DNA of 33,012 nt from Thermoplasmata archaeon (GTDB lineage: Archaea; Thermoplasmatota; Thermoplasmata; Lutacidiplasmatales; SKW197), in NCBI GenBank assembly GCA_038874435.1, contig JAVZCK010000023.1:1-33012 (forward strand), written 5' to 3'. Position 1 is the stretch's first letter. The number at the start of each line of letters is the position of its first letter. Position numbers and translations under genes: made by a program. The notes beneath the pieces were generated by a model. The model had not been told where the DNA came from. It ran no database searches and worked only from the letters and a program-made list of their open reading frames with translations. Positions 1-8,704 of this stretch are shown piece after piece.

Positions 1-2
1 GG

Positions 3-125
3 GAGTTATCCAAAGTTTATGTTGTGACCGTAGGGGAGCAGAACTTTGTGAATGAAGTGACAAAATCCACGAGAAAACTGCTTAATGAGCTGGAAATACA
101 TATTACTCAAAACTTGGGAAGTTAG
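3..125 (+). pseudogene. C-terminal 40 codons of a truncated upstream gene or gene fragment
   Basis: Frame 3 is open from the window edge to a TAG at 123-125, and the next codon in the same frame is TGA (126-128). The peptide ends in NELEIHITQNLGS and has no recognisable domain. The same frame stays open after the two stops as far as 698. This could therefore be the end of an ordinary gene or the upstream half of a gene broken by two tandem stops. The absence of a convincing start for the downstream part favours decay, but the evidence is thin. The gene's beginning lies outside the window. Confidence 0.4.
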
Positions 126-236
126 TGAGAACCCGTATCGGAAGACAAGTTTATTTCAAATACCAAAGCTGCAGAGATTGCGTGGGATTATGTAAATAAA
201 TTTGTATCGGTTGCATGGAAGCACGCTAAATCCCAT

Positions 237-698
237 GTGACACTGAAATTGTCATCAATACATGCCGACATAGTTTCAGAGGGAACACTGAAATACATTA
301 CTACAAAAGTAGTATCCTTCAGGGTTTCTTATGACAATTATGATACTGGTGCGGATATTATGCTTAGAGTGAATTCAGCGGGCAGGGTGGTATGGATGAA
401 TGCCTTTGCTGAGTTTACCATGGTAAACATAGGACTATTAGATGCCCACACACCCAACAAGGTAATTACATACCTTACAAACAATGGAGTTGGAATTTCT
501 AGGCCTGCATCGCTAGTAAGTTCTGCCACTATCACGAATATCAGCATTTACTATGCCACTTCTTCAAACACTACCCTTACCCAAGGCAAAGAATACTACG
601 CAGTGGCGGTCCCGTTGTACGATCTCCAGATTACAATAATATACAAAGATAATGCCAAAGAAATTGTGTCTAAACCGCTAAAGGTGGATTTGATATGA
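237..698 (+). CDS. hypothetical protein, possibly the remnant of a secreted protein
   Basis: The only available start is a GTG at 237 with no Shine-Dalgarno sequence in front of it. The frame is open further upstream to a double stop at 123-128, and the translation there (for example AWDYVNKFVSVAWKHAKSH) looks coding. The 153-residue product is rich in Thr, Ser, Val and Tyr and resembles beta-sandwich extracellular protein, yet it has no signal peptide or membrane segment. That suggests its true N-terminus has been lost. Its TGA stop overlaps the ATG of the next gene (ATGA, 695-698), so the two were probably translationally coupled. I do not recognise the family. Confidence 0.45.
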   Translation: MTLKLSSIHADIVSEGTLKYITTKVVSFRVSYDNYDTGADIMLRVNSAGRVVWMNAFAEFTMVNIGLLDAHTPNKVITYLTNNGVGISRPASLVSSATITNISIYYATSSNTTLTQGKEYYAVAVPLYDLQITIIYKDNAKEIVSKPLKVDLI

Positions 699-2090
699 GA
701 GAAAAATTTTTAATTTTTATATCTATTTTACTAATTTTTATTTTTTCGCTGCAGAATTTAGCACCGGCATCCAATTCAGAAAATGATGTTTTAGAAGATA
801 GTAACCTTCAAAAGCATGGTCCAATTCGCCTCGATGAGCGAGCTGACTTCACCAGAGAAAACGGAGTCGTGTCTGGTAGTGGGACTGAAAGGGACTGAAA
901 CTGATCCATATATAATTGAAAATCTGGAAGTATATTCCAATGAGATTCCTGCCATCTGGATAGGATCTCATAAACTAACTCTTGAATACATTAAAATAAG
1001 AAAGTGTGTTCTCCATGGGAATTACTCAATCGGTGGTTACAATTCAAATGGCATTAAACTAGAGAATACCAATCACATTATAATTGAAGATACAATCATA
1101 GAAAACTTTACTGATGGCATTCTCCTTCAAGGATGCAGTGATGTGGTGATTACAGGCAACAAGATATGGGCGGCATACTCTTGTATAGAATTGAACGAAT
1201 ATTATTCCGTTCCGCATATTTCATGCTCTGATGTAAGAATCTTTACAAATGATTTAGCAGGTGGGATAGGTATTAACGTCCAACACGCACATGATGTAAA
1301 GGTGATTAATAATAGATTTTCTATTGTTTCAGGTGGGCGAGGAATTTTCACGTACGAGGTGCGAGGTTTAGAAGTAATTTCAAACAACTTTTTTGGAGAG
1401 ATTCCATTATCATTTGGGCAGGCAGATAGTAGCGAAATCTATCACAATAATTTCTGGGGAGGTAAAGGAAAAGGGGTAGTCGGTGGGAAAATGGTTGAGA
1501 TTTGTATTGGACAAAAGGGTGCGCTATGCTTCTACAATACTTCTCTGAAAGAGGGGAACTACTGGTGTAATTGGGACGGAGAAGGTTGGGGCACAGCATC
1601 TGCATATCCGATTGAAGAAACATTAGGTTATGGAGATATTTATCCTCTTAAAGAACCTTTGAAAAATATCACTATCAAACTTGAAATTCCAGATAAAATC
1701 AGTGGGGGAAAGGAATATAAAGGTAAGATTGCTGTCAAGGACACAAATGGCGCTGGTGTTCCTGGCATTCGTGTCATGTCTGTTTTTACATCGCCCCAGT
1801 GGGTCACGCCAAGTTTTAGAGCAATATCCTCTGAAACAGACGAAAACGGTATTTTGGAATTCACAATCTATACTAAGAGTGGAGAATTGGGAAGAACTGG
1901 CCGCATTCTCTTCACAGTAATCTGTTCGAAAGCCGGGTTTATAGATGGCTACTATGAATGTTATATTCTTATAGAAGAAGGCAAAGATGAGCTTATTTAT
2001 TACTACTCTGCTGTGGTGGTTGGGGCGTTAGTTGTAATAATTGGTCTCTTGTTTATCTACAAGGGAAGAAGAAGGAGAAAGAGGACCTAG
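695..2090 (+). pseudogene. NosD-like beta-helix surface protein, frameshifted by a 10-bp tandem duplication
   Basis: The first frame (695-898) encodes a signal peptide beginning MREKFLIFISILLIF and runs to NGVVSGSGTERD, then stops. The second frame continues from about 900 to 2090 with DPYIIENLEV, right-handed parallel beta-helix repeats (ITGNKI, VINNRF, VISNNF), the motif GNYWCNWDGEGWGT, an Ig-like domain, a membrane anchor (YYYSAVVVGALVVIIGLLF) and a basic tail. Removing one copy of the 10-bp repeat at 881-900 restores one frame of 461 codons that reads VSGSGTETDPYIIEN, matching VSGSGTEWDPYIIEG in the intact 465-residue paralogue at 17375-18772. The intact form would be a surface-anchored carbohydrate-binding or processing-type beta-helix protein; the substrate is unknown. 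The rest of the frame has no other lesion, so the mutation looks recent or reversible. Confidence 0.85.
881..900 (+). repeat. exact 10-bp tandem duplication causing a frameshift
   Basis: GGGACTGAAA occurs twice without interruption (881-890 and 891-900) inside the NosD-like gene. Ten bases shift the frame by one and expose the TGA at 896-898. Loss of one unit restores the frame exactly. Confidence 0.95.
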
Positions 2091-2099
2091 ATTTATATC
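2091..2099 (+). promoter_or_regulatory. orphan TATA-like box
   Basis: ATTTATATC directly follows the stop of the broken NosD-like gene and closely resembles the box at 18798-18805 in front of the small protein gene. Only a 12-codon ORF (ATG at 2130) follows before the antisense tRNA-Lys. It may be a chance A/T-rich match or drive a short transcript. Confidence 0.2.
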
Positions 2100-2167
2100 T
2101 CTTCCAGTAGAATACCTCCAGTTGTGAAAAATGGGAAATTCCAAGAAAAAATTAGATATTCCGGCTT

Positions 2168-2172
2168 AAAAA
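2168..2172 (-). terminator. oligo-T terminator of tRNA-Lys
   Basis: The minus strand reads C then TTTTT immediately after the discriminator base of tRNA-Lys, a typical archaeal U-tract termination signal. Confidence 0.6.
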
Positions 2173-2173
2173 G

Positions 2174-2247
2174 CGGGCCTGAAGGGATTCGAACCCTTGA
2201 CCCATCGGTTAAGAGCCGATTGCTCTACCTAGCTGAGCTACAGGCCC
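2174..2247 (-). tRNA. tRNA-Lys (anticodon CTT), no intron
   Basis: The minus strand folds into a complete cloverleaf: acceptor GGGCCTG/CAGGCCC, D stem GCTC/GAGC, anticodon stem ATCGG/CCGAT with loop CTCTTAA (anticodon CTT), a five-base variable loop, T stem AAGGG/CCCTT with loop TTCGAAT, and discriminator G. It is 74 nt with no intron and no encoded CCA. It lies between the broken NosD-like gene and the C11 peptidase gene. Confidence 0.95.
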
Positions 2248-2270
2248 AATCTTTTGAGAGATAATTGAGG

Positions 2271-2279
2271 ATATATTTA
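2271..2279 (-). promoter_or_regulatory. TATA box of tRNA-Lys
   Basis: The minus strand reads TAAATATAT about 28 nt upstream of the first base of tRNA-Lys, the expected distance for an archaeal box A. Confidence 0.6.
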
Positions 2280-2391
2280 TGCCTTTAGCAGGGTTTCTCC
2301 AGCATCTCCTTTCCCGTTTTTCACATCCATGATTTCGCTATTCCAGCTTGTTTCGCAAATTAGATATATCCCTTTAAACTCTATATTGCCA

Positions 2392-4563
2392 ATGAAAGTT
2401 CAGCAAATCTACAGCATTCTCTTAATTCTTATCCTTCTCATTCAGTGTGTCCCAGCAATGGGGGACATGCCCACAGCAGAGAAAAATCTCAAAAGCATTC
2501 AATCCTCTGACTGGCTGTTTCTGATATACATGGATGCAGACAACAATCTCGGAAGTGCAGCAGACAATAATCTTGCTCAGATGATGGCAGTCGGTAGTGA
2601 TGAGAGTATAAACATTCTCGTGCTTCTGGATAAAAATGGCTTTGGGGATTCAAGGATTTACAATGTGAAGAAGAATACCCTTGAATTGGTGGATGATGAT
2701 GGTGCAGTGATTCCAGAGACGCAGGAAGTTAACATGGGTTCTTCAGATACCCTTAAAAACTTTCTCAACTTCAGCATGCAATTCAAAAGAAACCACACAT
2801 TTTTAGTGCTCTGGGACCATGGAAGTGGTTGGCGTGGCTTCTGCACCGACAGTCAGTCAAAGGATTCCCTAAATCTCTCAGAAATTGCAGATGCATTGAA
2901 TGATTTTGAAATCGATGTACTGGGCATTGATGCCTGCCAGGGTGCACTAGTGGAAGTGGTCTATGCACTACGCAACTCCGCTAAATATTTTGTTGGTTCC
3001 CAGAAGGACGAGCCAGAAAACGGCTGGAATTACACACTTCTTCTCAACATAGCAAAGGCAACGGCACCGCTTACACCAGAGAGATTTGCCACAGTTGCAG
3101 TGGAAGCATTTGAAAAACATTATAGAAGCTACTCCATGCTTTCAGTATCAGTTGCCTTGAGTGCAATAAATCTCAGTAAAGTTAGTTTGCTGGTCGATGC
3201 TCTAGATAATTTTTCACTCGCTTTGTCTTCGGCTACATTTTTACTCCATTCCGAAATTTCGGAAGCTAGAAATTCCACTGAAACCTATGAGGGTAACAGC
3301 AAGGCAGATGTTGACCTAGGAGATTTTGCTAGGAAATCGTTAAACAGTTCCTACATTAACATAAGGAAAGGCGCCAGAAACATGTTATCTGCTCTGCAGG
3401 CTACGGTATTAAAGTCCTGTGGAATTACCGCATTTCTGCCTGCCAGCGGTGTTCGGGCAGACAATACTTCAGGTCTCAGCATTTATTTTCCCCAATCTAC
3501 CTTCAACTCAGAATACCTGAAAACACAGTTTGCGAAGGAGAAAAGCTGGCATAAGTTCCTACTGGACTTCCTTAATCCTCCTGCACTGCAAATAGCATCG
3601 TTGTATGTGAAAACAAGGTTTGAAAACAACACAATTGCAATAGAAAATCCAGATGCTGCGATGATTTACATCTGTGACTCTACAGGTGAAGTAGTGACTA
3701 GTACAAATATAACATGGATAAACTATACAGTTAGTGTATGTGATTACTACGAAATTCTTGCATACAATTACACATCATACATGGGAAACTTCTATCTTGA
3801 CGGGATGTTCAAAAATGAGAAGAAATGGATTGGAGAGAGACGCCCCAACATAAAAATTAATAGTGTTGAATTTGTCAGAGAGGACGGCATTAGAATTCTT
3901 GGAGATACAGGCAAACATCCTGTTGAAAACAGAAGCTTTTCGGTGCATGTTGAGGTTTCAAATCCTGGGAATGTGAATTTGAGCACAGTGGCTTTGATTG
4001 AAGTGGGAAACTTCAGATGGCGAGAGAATGTAAGTGTGAGCGTGAATGCGACTGGAAGCATCAATCGGACGCTCATACTGCCCGTTGGTGAGTTCAAATT
4101 CAGCATTTTTCTGGATCCAGATAACCAGTTGAGAGAAACAAATGAGACGGACAATTTTTATTTGGAAAGATTTCAGGTGAAATCTGGTGCACCATTGCGA
4201 GGAATTTCAATTGTTCTTGAGATCCAAGGTGTGTGTAACTATCGAATTTATAACGAAACAGGTTATGTATTGGCTGAGGGAACGGTGATAGGCAAAACCA
4301 CTGCCTATATCAGTCCTTCCAGTTTTAAGGAAGGAGAATATCTATATGTGCATCTCATATCTGGAAATCAAACTGTTTTTAGAAAGATCCAGGTTTTTTC
4401 TGAAGATGACACCTATAAGTTGGTATTCAATATCCAAACAGATGGTTTTACAGTTATTGACTATGTCTTTATTACGGTGGTTGCTGTGTTGCTCGCGATA
4501 ATGCTCATTGTGTCTGGCATTACCATTCAGATGATCAGACGGAATGATAGAAATAAACATTGA
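2392..4563 (+). CDS. secreted, membrane-anchored C11 (clostripain-family) cysteine peptidase
   Basis: Clostripain-family endopeptidases cut after basic residues, and here the catalytic domain would act outside the cell. The ATG at 2392 is preferred because it gives a compact signal peptide (MKVQQIYSILLILILLIQ); an in-frame ATG at 2329 would add 21 unlikely residues. The C11 domain begins at DWLFLIYMDADNNL. The catalytic dyad is His143 in LWDHGSGWRG and Cys182 in GIDACQGA. A CARDB-like beta-sandwich follows around residues 490-595 (HVEVSNPGNVNLSTVALIE). One transmembrane helix near the C-terminus and a short basic tail tether the protein to the membrane. The length is 723 residues with many N-glycosylation sequons. 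The next gene starts 67 bp downstream, after a short T-run, so the two are probably independent. Self-cleavage for activation is known in the family but cannot be read here. Confidence 0.9.
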   Translation: MKVQQIYSILLILILLIQCVPAMGDMPTAEKNLKSIQSSDWLFLIYMDADNNLGSAADNNLAQMMAVGSDESINILVLLDKNGFGDSRIYNVKKNTLELVDDDGAVIPETQEVNMGSSDTLKNFLNFSMQFKRNHTFLVLWDHGSGWRGFCTDSQSKDSLNLSEIADALNDFEIDVLGIDACQGALVEVVYALRNSAKYFVGSQKDEPENGWNYTLLLNIAKATAPLTPERFATVAVEAFEKHYRSYSMLSVSVALSAINLSKVSLLVDALDNFSLALSSATFLLHSEISEARNSTETYEGNSKADVDLGDFARKSLNSSYINIRKGARNMLSALQATVLKSCGITAFLPASGVRADNTSGLSIYFPQSTFNSEYLKTQFAKEKSWHKFLLDFLNPPALQIASLYVKTRFENNTIAIENPDAAMIYICDSTGEVVTSTNITWINYTVSVCDYYEILAYNYTSYMGNFYLDGMFKNEKKWIGERRPNIKINSVEFVREDGIRILGDTGKHPVENRSFSVHVEVSNPGNVNLSTVALIEVGNFRWRENVSVSVNATGSINRTLILPVGEFKFSIFLDPDNQLRETNETDNFYLERFQVKSGAPLRGISIVLEIQGVCNYRIYNETGYVLAEGTVIGKTTAYISPSSFKEGEYLYVHLISGNQTVFRKIQVFSEDDTYKLVFNIQTDGFTVIDYVFITVVAVLLAIMLIVSGITIQMIRRNDRNKH

Positions 4564-4630
4564 ACTGGCTTTTTAGGCTACTAATTATTTACGGGAAAAC
4601 TCTATTAACCCCCTCAGGTATGCATCCCAC

Positions 4631-7600
4631 ATGTTCGGAAAAATCGCAAATCTCATAGTGAAACACCCTAAAAAAATCACAATTATCTGGGCAGTATTCC
4701 TGATACTAGCTGCGCCCCTCGCAATCCACTATGGTGATGTGCTGGTCTATGAGGAAGCAAAAATCACTCCTGACAATTTAGAATCAAAGGTTGCTGATAG
4801 AATCATTGAAAAGGAATTTCCAGGAAATGTGCCAAATGGCTCTGCAGTGGTCGTAATTCAAAACCACAATGTTTCCTCTCAGGAGACAAAGCACTTCGTG
4901 GAAAATTTGACAACAAAAATAAAGGAATCAACTGAAATTGCCCTTTTAGATGATGTGACATCAGTTTACATCCTCACAGGAGATATTCTGCATACAGCCT
5001 CCTCTGCAATTCACGAGGCATTTCCTTCATTAAAGGAAAATGTGAATGGCACCACATACTTAGTTTACGGACTCCCAGATAGCTTTAACACAACAGCCAG
5101 TAATGCAAAGGCCATTGGCGAGATGCTTTACGGCTTCCCTGAAAATTATGTTTATCTCTGGAATCTCTCAGAACAGTCAGCAATGATGGTTTATGGACTT
5201 CCATTGCAATATGCAATGATCTGGAACTACACAAATTTTTCTGCAACGCTCGTTTACTCAATCCCCAAAGCTCATGCAATGTTCTGGAATTATTCCAATT
5301 ACGGAAGCACGGTTGAAGAACGGGATAACTTCACCTACACCCAGTTTTCCACCTATATGGACATGTTTGCGGGCCAGTATGGACTGAATGAGAGCGAGAA
5401 GGAGATGCTTCGCTCCTATTACAACCTCTTTGCTAATTACTGGAACAGCACAAGTGGAGAGCATAATCTGAGCGAAGAGATGAACGCGACCCTTGCGAGG
5501 GCACAGAAGGCGATAGATGAAAATGCCATAGCAGATTGGTGCAACATCACATTCAACACCACGGAAGAGAAGGAATTTTTTGAGAAGATTCATCACTTCT
5601 GGAATGTCACAACATGGTATCTCTCCCTGCCCCCACTTTTCAATGAGGGAGATAATACACCGATGCTCAACAACTTCGCTCTCGAGCTCATAAAAGAGAA
5701 CATCGCACTCTTTGCTACTGAAATTCCAGCTGAGTTTCTGACACCCGTGGAGCACTTCATAGACGCTTTCGGGGAGAACTGGAGCAGGGAATTTGGAAAT
5801 TACTCCACGCTTGAGGAAACCGCGATGGTTGCAGGAAACCTGTCAAGACAGTTGCTTTTTGACGAGTTTGCAAATCTCACAGAACCAGTTTATCCTGGAA
5901 TTGACTTCACGGCGATAGAACTTCTCATAAAACTCAACGATACCTTTGACTACTATGACTGGAACAATCGCAGCGCTTACAACAACACCACCGCAATAGA
6001 CAAATTTGCCTATGAACTATTTTCAACGGTGGCATTTGCAAATGCCACAGAACTTTTCCTCAACTACTCTGAGAAATTTTTCACATACTGGAACCAGAGT
6101 ATAGGCACTGCTTATGACAGGGGAACAGCGGCAATGACGCAAGCAATCCCAGAATTTATTGCAAACATTCCAGATAACACCACGAGAGAATTTTTCGAAA
6201 ATGTCTCTGCAGCCCTTGACATTCAAAACTGGGCCTCAAGGACAGCAATAGATGGTTTTGCCTTTGGCTACATTGCGGAGCAGATAAACGGAAGCACACC
6301 ACCTGCCATGCTGAACAAAACCCTCAACTATTTTAGAGCATTTTATGATGGCTGGTGTGCACTGAATTCCAGCGATTACAACGATACAGATAACCGCACA
6401 GCTATAGTTCTGGATGCAATGCTCTTCCCTTACATCAATTCCTCGTTGAGCGGTGATGAGAAGGACTTCGTGCTTGAGGTTGCGGCCTATTTTAACCTCA
6501 AAAACTATGCAAATGACACAAAGCATACTGAATTCTGCTGCCATTACCTTGCAAAGCACAGTCCGCTCAAGGATGCAAACTACATACAAATGGTGGTTGA
6601 AGCTGAGAGTGATGCAGCACTCTGGCTTGTAGTGAATGAAACTCTTGAAACGAGAGGTGTCTGGAACCTTCCGATGGAATTTCATCCTGCAATTCTGCAT
6701 AAATTCATAAGTCCAGATAATACCACAATGCTTGTTTCCATCACTTTTCTCAAGGGCTCAAATAATGCGAGTGTGGACAATAATGTGGTAGTGTTGAGAC
6801 AAATGATTGCTGATTTGAACAAGAACTACAACTATACTGTTTATTTAACGGGTGATGTACCGCTCTCCCATGATATAGCGGAGGCCTCCTGGGGTGAAGT
6901 TTCCCATATTGACACCTTTGCAGTCGCTTTTGCAATTATATTTATGATAATCTACTTCCTTTCTCTCGTGGCACCCTTTGTGCCTCTAGGTGCTGTGGGA
7001 ATTGTAATTCTGATTGCAGACGCAATTGTGTTTCTGGTGGGTGCCTTCCTGATTCAGATTTATTACATTGTGCCCACTTTTCTCTTTACTGTGTTGCTTG
7101 GTGCTGGCACTGACTACACAATTTTCCTTCTTTCAAGGTATCGTGAGGAACGGAGAAAGGGCCATACAAAAGAGGCGGCTGTAAAAACCTCAGTTACCTG
7201 GGCAGGAGAGAGCATTGCCACGAGCGGAGGCACAGTGATGATTGCTTTTGGAGCCCTGACGATAAGTTCCCTCCCGCTGGTGCAAACCATAGGTGCAATT
7301 GTGTTCATAGGGATTGGTATCGGAATACTGGCTGCACTCACACTTTTGCCCGCCCTCATCCTCCTCATCGGCGATAAAATTTTCTGGCCATCAAAAATCA
7401 AGCCATTGCTTGGAAAGGATGGAAAAAGAAATTACTTCTGGCATGCGGCTCGATTCTCACTCAAGCATCCGAAGGCAATAGTTGTTGCTGCATTTCTCAT
7501 CACACTGCCTGCGGCTTATGCTGCTCTTACTCTTGAAACTGGCTATGACTTTGTTTCCACGATGCCCGATGTGGAAAGCAAGCAGGGGATGAATGCACTT

Positions 7601-8704
7601 GGAGAGGGTTTCGGAAAAGGAGACATAATGCCCACATACATTCTAATCAATCTCACAGAGCCAGTAAGAACTGATGAGGGTTACAACATTAACATTTTCA
7701 ATGATACTGAAGCATTGTGTTCCAAAATCATGGCACTCGGAGGCATTGCAAAAGTTTACAGCATTACGAGACCATTTGGTGACCCGATTAATTACAGTGA
7801 TTCAGATACCCTTGACTTCTATAAGCCAGTCATAGACACCAACATCGGGAACAGCAACAAAACAATTCTCATTTCAATTGTGTTGGTTGAGCAGCCATTC
7901 CATGCAAATGCAATAAAGAAGATAAACGAGGTAAGGGAGCTTGTGAAAAGCCAGAAATCAAACTATCAGAGTTTTAAAGAGGCAGCGATTTATTTCACAG
8001 GAAGCACCGCAGGAATGCAGGACATAAAGGAGATGATGGACAAGGACTTTCCCTACATGATGCTGATAGTTCTAATTGGTGCCTACATTGTGCTCCTTGT
8101 TGTGCTTGGCTCTGTTTTGATTCCATTGCGATTGCTTGGAGTAACCTTAATGACTGCGACCTGGGCACTGGCGTTAACAATGTTCGTGTTTACCATTGTG
8201 TTGAACCAGCCATTGCTCTGGCTCATGCCCTTGATTCTGTTTGTGGTTCTTGTAGGTCTTGGCCTTGACTACGACATCCTGCTCACCACGAGAATCAGAG
8301 AGGAGGTGAGCAAGGGTAAGAGCGATGAGGAGGCAATTGTTACTGCTGTTGAGAGAACTGGTGGCATCATTACAATCTGCGGTTTGATAATGGCAGGGGC
8401 GCTGGGAAGCATGATGCTCTCTGGCATGGGAATGCTTCGCCAGTTTGGTTTTGCACTCTGTGCTGGGATTCTGATTGACACAGCGATAATGCGAATTTAT
8501 GTTGTGCCTTCCATGATGATTCTCCTCAAGAAATGGAACTGGTGGGCACCAGGGAGATTACAGAGGGTAAGAAGAGAGGAAAAGAAAGAGGCAAAGCATG
8601 GGAAAACCGTGAAGAAGGAGCAAATTCTCAAGAAGGAGTTGAAGAAACCTCATTCACAGAAAAAGCAAGGAGAGATGCAGAAGCCAAAGCCAAAATCCCG
8701 CTGA
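4631..8704 (+). CDS. RND superfamily (MMPL/SSD-type) membrane transporter with giant extracytoplasmic insert
   Basis: The layout is that of an RND-type transporter: TM1 at about residues 14-33, a large outer domain (about 36-760), TM2-6 (761-915), TM7 near 945, a small outer domain (about 965-1135), and TM8-12 up to about 1300. The two family hallmarks are present: GAGTDYTIFLLSRYREE near residue 825 and GLGLDYDILLTTRIREE near 1207. Their Asp residues are the presumed proton-relay positions. Family members export lipids, drugs or hopanoid-like molecules; the substrate here is unknown. The first outer domain is over four times longer than the second, is packed with N-x-S/T sequons and contains four tandem 21-residue repeats. 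The Lys/Arg-rich tail (about 1305-1357) is encoded partly opposite the 3' end of the MFS gene, with a 77-bp convergent overlap. Confidence 0.85.
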   Translation: MFGKIANLIVKHPKKITIIWAVFLILAAPLAIHYGDVLVYEEAKITPDNLESKVADRIIEKEFPGNVPNGSAVVVIQNHNVSSQETKHFVENLTTKIKESTEIALLDDVTSVYILTGDILHTASSAIHEAFPSLKENVNGTTYLVYGLPDSFNTTASNAKAIGEMLYGFPENYVYLWNLSEQSAMMVYGLPLQYAMIWNYTNFSATLVYSIPKAHAMFWNYSNYGSTVEERDNFTYTQFSTYMDMFAGQYGLNESEKEMLRSYYNLFANYWNSTSGEHNLSEEMNATLARAQKAIDENAIADWCNITFNTTEEKEFFEKIHHFWNVTTWYLSLPPLFNEGDNTPMLNNFALELIKENIALFATEIPAEFLTPVEHFIDAFGENWSREFGNYSTLEETAMVAGNLSRQLLFDEFANLTEPVYPGIDFTAIELLIKLNDTFDYYDWNNRSAYNNTTAIDKFAYELFSTVAFANATELFLNYSEKFFTYWNQSIGTAYDRGTAAMTQAIPEFIANIPDNTTREFFENVSAALDIQNWASRTAIDGFAFGYIAEQINGSTPPAMLNKTLNYFRAFYDGWCALNSSDYNDTDNRTAIVLDAMLFPYINSSLSGDEKDFVLEVAAYFNLKNYANDTKHTEFCCHYLAKHSPLKDANYIQMVVEAESDAALWLVVNETLETRGVWNLPMEFHPAILHKFISPDNTTMLVSITFLKGSNNASVDNNVVVLRQMIADLNKNYNYTVYLTGDVPLSHDIAEASWGEVSHIDTFAVAFAIIFMIIYFLSLVAPFVPLGAVGIVILIADAIVFLVGAFLIQIYYIVPTFLFTVLLGAGTDYTIFLLSRYREERRKGHTKEAAVKTSVTWAGESIATSGGTVMIAFGALTISSLPLVQTIGAIVFIGIGIGILAALTLLPALILLIGDKIFWPSKIKPLLGKDGKRNYFWHAARFSLKHPKAIVVAAFLITLPAAYAALTLETGYDFVSTMPDVESKQGMNALGEGFGKGDIMPTYILINLTEPVRTDEGYNINIFNDTEALCSKIMALGGIAKVYSITRPFGDPINYSDSDTLDFYKPVIDTNIGNSNKTILISIVLVEQPFHANAIKKINEVRELVKSQKSNYQSFKEAAIYFTGSTAGMQDIKEMMDKDFPYMMLIVLIGAYIVLLVVLGSVLIPLRLLGVTLMTATWALALTMFVFTIVLNQPLLWLMPLILFVVLVGLGLDYDILLTTRIREEVSKGKSDEEAIVTAVERTGGIITICGLIMAGALGSMMLSGMGMLRQFGFALCAGILIDTAIMRIYVVPSMMILLKKWNWWAPGRLQRVRREEKKEAKHGKTVKKEQILKKELKKPHSQKKQGEMQKPKPKSR
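5054..5305 (+). repeat. four tandem 21-residue repeats in the MMPL outer domain
   Basis: Residues 142-225 divide into four consecutive 21-residue units beginning TYLVYGLPDSF, GEMLYGFPENY, AMMVYGLPLQY and ATLVYSIPKAH. Tyr5, a small residue at 6 and Pro8 are constant. Units 2-4 also share W15 and an N-glycosylation site at 16-18 (WNLS, WNYT, WNYS). The first unit lacks the Trp. The DNA has diverged, so the repeat is old and selected at protein level. Confidence 0.85.

Noticed and set aside
5258-6700. Several 60-165 codon minus-strand frames inside the MMPL gene
   Set aside because: They are antisense to a continuous, motif-bearing 1357-residue frame and have no independent coding signal.
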